From: Xestospongia muta | Taxonomy: Eukaryota > Porifera > Demospongiae > Haplosclerida > Petrosiidae | Assembly: GCA_963693285.1 (NCBI GenBank) | Contig: OY848927.1 | Coordinates: forward strand, 64,501 to 128,500 | DNA length: 64,000 nt | Reading direction: 5' to 3' | Shown: positions 59,509 to 64,000 of the stretch, one piece after another | How positions within the stretch are numbered: position 1 is the first letter of the stretch | How the letters are laid out: every line of letters starts with the position of its first letter | Made by a program: the position numbers and the translations under genes | The notes under the pieces: generated by a model | Database searches by the model: none | What the model was told of the DNA's origin: nothing | The model's input: only the letters and a program-made list of their open reading frames with translations

Positions 59509-61549
59509 ATGATGAAGATGGAAAGCTCAGTCAATTTGATACGATTAATGCAAACATTTCTTGTTTTATTTCTGAGTTTAGATCTTGACTTTAATGGTAT
59601 GTTGTCAATGAAAGTAATTTGCACTATTTTAATAATTAATTTAGGGGCATGGAGCAGTGATGAGGTGAAACAACATCTTGAAATGGGTAAGAAATTTCTA
59701 CAAGAAGGTAACCTGGCCGATGCATTGCAACATTACAATATGGCTGTGGGTATGTCCTGTAATAATTAATATCTTATGATGATTTTGTATTATAATTAGA
59801 GGGTGATCCCTTTAATTATTTAACTTATTTCAAACGAGCAGCTGTCTATTTAGCACTGGGACAGTCTCGAAGAGCTCTACCAGATCTAGACAAAGTTCTT
59901 GAACTTAAACCAGACTTCCACAATGTACATACTTCCATTATAATATAGTGTTGTGTATATCATGTTCACTATAGGCTCGTCTTGAACGTGCTAGCACAAA
60001 CTTAAAGTTAGGTAAACTGCAAGATGCTTCTGCTGATTATCAATATCTTGTTGTGAGTACATTATATGATGTCATTATGATGTCGTTTATATAAATATTG
60101 TAGTCTTCGACAAATTCAGCAACAGAAGAGGCTCAACTTCAAGTACTAATGTATTATATTGTAAGTTTTATATTGTGACTTAGTTACAGAGAATTAAAGA
60201 TGCAGAGGTCTTCTCAGAAGAAGCTGACATATTCTTAGAGAAAGGAGAATTAGGAGAGGCAGTCGTTAGATTACAACATTGTATTGAGTTGTCACCTTGG
60301 GATATTAAATTAAGAGAAAAGAGAGCACGATGTCATGAGTCATTAGGTCAATATCAGTCTGCTATTAGTGACATCAAGTAAGTTTGATAGTTGGAGGATA
60401 TATTACTATAGTTACTAGAATGTTGACCAAATTAATACCTGATAATACTGAGGGATACTACAGAGCTAGTCAACTCTATTATACAATGGGAGAAGAGGAG
60501 GACAGTTTAAAGTAAGGGGGGAATCCTTATCATTAGCTGTTTAATTTGTTTAATTAACAGAGAAATTAGGGAATGTTTAAAACTTGATCCAGACAATAAA
60601 AAATGTTTTCCATTTTATAAAGTAAGTCCCACCCACAGACTCTTATTAACTTTATATAATTCTCAAATAGAAAGTGAAAAAATTGAGTAAACAATTAAGT
60701 AATGCTAAATCAGCAATGGATGAAGAGAGGTAAGTTAAACCTGGTTAAACTGGTTTTGAAAACTTGTTCAGATACTCTGATGCAATTGAGAAATTAAAAT
60801 TAGCATTACAATCAGAAGGGGAAGTACCTGCTTTTGTAAAGAGAATTAAAGCTCAACTATGTCATGGTTATTCTAAGGTAAATACAAACAGTTTCAGATT
60901 ACATAATATCTTTGATGTCAGATGGCTGAGTATGAAGAGGGGATGAAAGCATGTGATAATGCCCTGTCTGAAGATGAGAATAACTTAGATGTATTGTGTG
61001 ATAAAGCTGAATTGTACATTGCAAACGAAGAATATGAAGAAGCTGTTAAAGTTTTTCAAAAAGCTAATGGTATTGATGGACAATACCAAAGAGTAAGCCC
61101 CTGTAATTTTTTACAAAATAATTACTATTATTTATAATAGGTTAAAGATGGATTACATCGAGCACAAAATTTATTAAAACAATCTCAAAAAAGAGACTAT
61201 TACAAGATCCTAGGAGTAAAAAGATCAGCAAGTACTAAAGATATAAACAAGGCATACAGACAGTTAGCGAAAGAATATCATCCTGATAAATATGAAGGCG
61301 AAGAAAATAAAAAGAAAGCAGAGAAAAGGTTTTATGATATTGCAGCTGCTAAAGAGGTCCTGACAAATAAAGGTACATATTTTGTAGTGTATTGTGGATA
61401 ATGTGCATTATATAGAAATGAGAGAAAAGTTTGATAATGGAGAGGATCCTCTTGATCCCGAACAACAGCATCAAGGACATGGTGGATTTCCACATGGATT
61501 TAATCCATTTGGTGGTGGAGGATTCACTTTTAAATTTCATTTTGGGTAG
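59509..61549 (+). CDS. DNAJC3: DNAJC3 (p58IPK), ER lumenal TPR co-chaperone
   Basis: About eleven exons. Start MMKMESS, then a hydrophobic signal peptide ([20 protein letters not shown]). TPR repeats fill the body: [100 protein letters not shown] and others, as in the nine-TPR family. The J domain near the end is [20 protein letters not shown] with the HPD intact ([10 protein letters not shown]). The tail ([20 protein letters not shown]) is Gly/Phe-rich. The protein assists BiP during ER stress; vertebrate forms also inhibit PERK and PKR. The gene is complete, matching the family in domain order. Confidence 0.93.
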
Positions 61550-61660
61550 TATTTCTATTTATATCAGCACAAGTTATTTGATTTATACATGACATTCACT
61601 GTCAACTAAAAGAATAAAAAATAGCGACAATATTCAGCTGTAGTCTGTTAGAACGTTTTA

Positions 61661-63813
61661 TTAAACGAGTTTTCCCTGACATTCAATTCCATGACAATCA
61701 GGAAATGGAAAGGTGTTTGGTATAATATTAACTTGAGTGGTTAATTCAAGTACACTCTCTTGTGGTCCATTAAAAGCAGCCTGTATTGATGACACATAAT
61801 GTCTAATAAAGAATGTTATATTATACCTGTATAAAGAAGGCTGTCCAACCACTGTCTGGTGTCTTCATAGTTGCAATATATTCTCCTGTTGGCTGTGAGT
61901 TGTATAGAATGATATACACATGATTGTCTGGTAACTTACCTCTGCTTGGAGGGATTCTTCAGACCAGAATACAGGATGAAGGCTTGCTTTACCCTCAGCA
62001 TCTAGTGCTAGTAAACGAAAATCTCTCCTAATATGATAACATGACTTTAGAGTTAATTGCAAATAATTAATAATACCTTTTATTATCTAAAGTTGTAGCA
62101 TGATACATTTTTACTTCATTAGGTTTTACATTTGTCCTCAATGTAATACTACCACCATGTGCAGTCTATAAAGGACTACAATATATAGCAATAATATAAT
62201 ATACTTACCTGGTTAAGTGTCCATGTCATTTTAGGACGAGGTGTGTTCTACATGAAGTGATAATTATTATTATAATGTATTTCCTAACTTACCAGTACTA
62301 ATGATAAATAAAATGATCTTGCAGTAAGCATTAAACTTGTAGCATGTCCAGCACAAGAGTGTTCAGCATTAGGTATAGTCCTGTAATAACTCATTATAAT
62401 GAAATATCATACATTATATTTAATACCTGATATGTTTCTCTCCTTGTAATTCATCCCAATAATAATATGAATTATCAGGAAGAAAGAACTCGTCTCCACT
62501 TGTAGTTATAATTAATTTTGGCATTGTAAGTCGATCCACATAAGCTATATAATACCACAATAAACCATTATGTTATACCTTCGTCCTTACAATATGGGTC
62601 TACTACATTGGCTATATCTTGTGTTGTGGGATCATCCAAGTATTTGGTAAAGTTCAGATCAGTATAATCATTAAATTCAAATGTCCATCCTCCCAATGAA
62701 CGATAATGATGATGAAGATTCTGTAACAAATATCACATGATGATCACATGATCATATGTATTATACCTTGACCATATTTAGCAGATCCATTACAATAGGT
62801 ACAATACCAATGACCCGTTTGTCAACAACACCAGTAGTCCAAGTAGTCCACCCACGCTAATTAATGAGAGTCAATATTATGCATAATATAATGAGAATTT
62901 ACTTTTGAAGCACCTCCTATGACAAATTTAGTTATTTTAAATGTGGGATTGTTATTAGCAGAGAAGGTGGTGACTGTATCCATAGCACGAACTACAGCCT
63001 ATAAGGATATGACTATTGATATAAATAATATTAGTACTTTAGTCATTGGTAAACGTAGTAACCATTCTGGATTTTTTCCATTGAGAACTCTTGCAAAATA
63101 ATACCAAGTGAATGCAATAATTGCATCCTCAGTTCGTCTCTTTTGCAGTTTATCTTTCTAAATAAATGTTTATGTAAACATTTAATGCATTGAAATGTGC
63201 TTACAGTAAACACAATTGGTTCGTTTGGAATCTGAAAGAGTGTAGCAGTTACACTAACACAAGAAAACAAACATAAAATAAAAACAACATTTGCATCAGT
63301 TACTTACGATCCAGTTGTCAAAGATAACAATGATGTTAACAACATATCAGTACTTCCTTTATCCGGCCTACTATAAAAGTATTTACGATATAGTATAATG
63401 TCTGCAGTATTTACCTTGTACCAGAATTAGTTCCACCAGTAATGTATATAAAAGCAGTATCTGTTACTTTGATGACATCAGGGATATTAATAGTAATATA
63501 ATGCCACCAAATAGAACGATCAAGATCTTTAGCTGTACCAAAAGATAATAATATATGTATAGAAATGGAGATACTTACAGGACAACCAAGTCTGTGAAGT
63601 CATATTAATGTAGTATGTTGTATAGCCATCTTCTTTGTCTGGATTACCTAAATCCTCAAACTTGTAGGAACTATCAGGTTTATTAATATAATCATCTAAA
63701 GGAGTGCAGTACACAGACTGCAAACCAACTATCAGTAACACTAGTACTGCTGCTCCAGGCATTTGAGCTTTTCTGGACAGCCACTCCTCCAAATGTACAC
63801 GTGATTTTTGCAT
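61661..63813 (-). CDS. Secreted PhoPQ-activated pathogenicity-related-type alpha/beta hydrolase
   Basis: About a dozen exons. A signal peptide lies near residues 17-35 (MPGAAVLVLLIVGLQSVYC), then TPLDDYINKPDSSYKFEDLG and TTYYINMTSQTWLS, the typical opening of this family. ITGGTNSG, AFTWYYFARVL and GGASKRGWTTWTTGVVDKRV follow; the last is the nucleophile elbow (GASKRGW) of the PhoPQ-activated family. DEFFLPDN and EHSCAGH supply candidate acid and His positions. The family (Pfam PhoPQ_related) includes bacterial PqaA-type proteins and Dictyostelium AprA, a secreted proliferation repressor. The name is historical; nothing here suggests virulence. Function in an animal is unknown to me. Its stop is 111 bp from the DNAJC3 stop. 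Confidence 0.82.
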
Positions 63814-63947
63814 AACAGTACCGTAATTGATTCTTAAAACTCGCTAGTTTCATTTTACGACCACACCCATATCAACTGTTTGAATTTTACTCCAAAACTT
63901 GAAATAAATAAACAAAAGTAACTGTATTATTTCTAATATTTTATAGG
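63814..63947. promoter_or_regulatory. Divergent interval at the right edge
   Basis: 134 bp separate the PhoPQ-type gene start (63813) from the ATG at 63948. AT-rich, no clear element. TTTTATAG immediately before the right-hand ATG could be a splice acceptor of a 5'UTR intron. Confidence 0.35.
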
Positions 63948-64000
63948 ATGACTGCAGTTAATACTGAAGGATTACATACTGTTAGTGGTACTACATTTAG
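63948..64000 (+). CDS. Start of an unidentified gene, cut by the window end
   Basis: ATG at 63948-63950 opens MTAVNTEGLHTVSGTTF, still open at 64000. The position, directly after an acceptor-like TTTTATAG and divergent from the upstream gene, supports a real start. Too short to identify. Confidence 0.35.
   Translation, partial: MTAVNTEGLHTVSGTTF

Noticed and set aside
61661..63813. Calling the PhoPQ-related gene bacterial contamination
   Set aside because: It has many short GT-AG introns, a eukaryotic signal peptide and lies between animal genes.

Overview
The window is animal nuclear DNA: AT-rich, gene-dense, with many introns of about 40-60 bp, stop codons of convergent neighbours 15-110 bp apart, and start codons of divergent neighbours often less than 100 bp apart. 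The gene set is metazoan (UXS1, MSL2, CTC1, HSDL1, endosomal NHE, CUL3, TAF9, BRCC36, CEP63, DNAJC3). Tiny introns, high AT content and compact spacing suggest a sponge, probably a demosponge of the Amphimedon type. That identification is inference; no species marker was read.

Layout. Positions 1-8200 are gene-poor: possible last exons of a truncated gene, a roughly 2 kb element with 35-bp inverted ends filled with nested minisatellite, a piggyBac-like relic and several unassigned open stretches. From 8.8 kb the genes pack tightly: a GCK-III kinase (-), a Rac GTPase (+), two tandem UDP-xylose synthase genes (+), an SLC49-like transporter (+), MSL2 (+) and a CTC1-like telomere gene (+). The CTC1-like gene is interrupted by a 15.5 kb intron made almost wholly of a ~183-bp satellite with palindromic junctions (about 23.56-38.76 kb). 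After it come HSDL1 (-), UQCRH (+), DYNLT2B (-), NDUFA1 (+), an NHE6/7/9 exchanger (-), a leucine-rich-repeat protein (+), CUL3 (-), TAF9 (+), an F-box/WD40 protein with a collagen-like insert (-), BRCC3 (+), CEP63 (-, with the same satellite in one intron), DNAJC3 (+), a secreted PhoPQ-activated-type protein (-) and the first codons of another gene (+).

The genes do not form one pathway. Most are housekeeping functions in divergent or convergent pairs that must share short promoters. The most noteworthy points are the giant intronic satellite with palindromic switch points, the TIR-bounded minisatellite element, gene conversion between the two UXS1 copies limited to the catalytic half, an HSDL1 whose catalytic Tyr and Lys are both gone, and two motifs shared by several promoters. 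CDS coordinates run from start codon to stop codon and include introns; splice sites were inferred by eye from GT/AG signals, phase and family alignment from memory.
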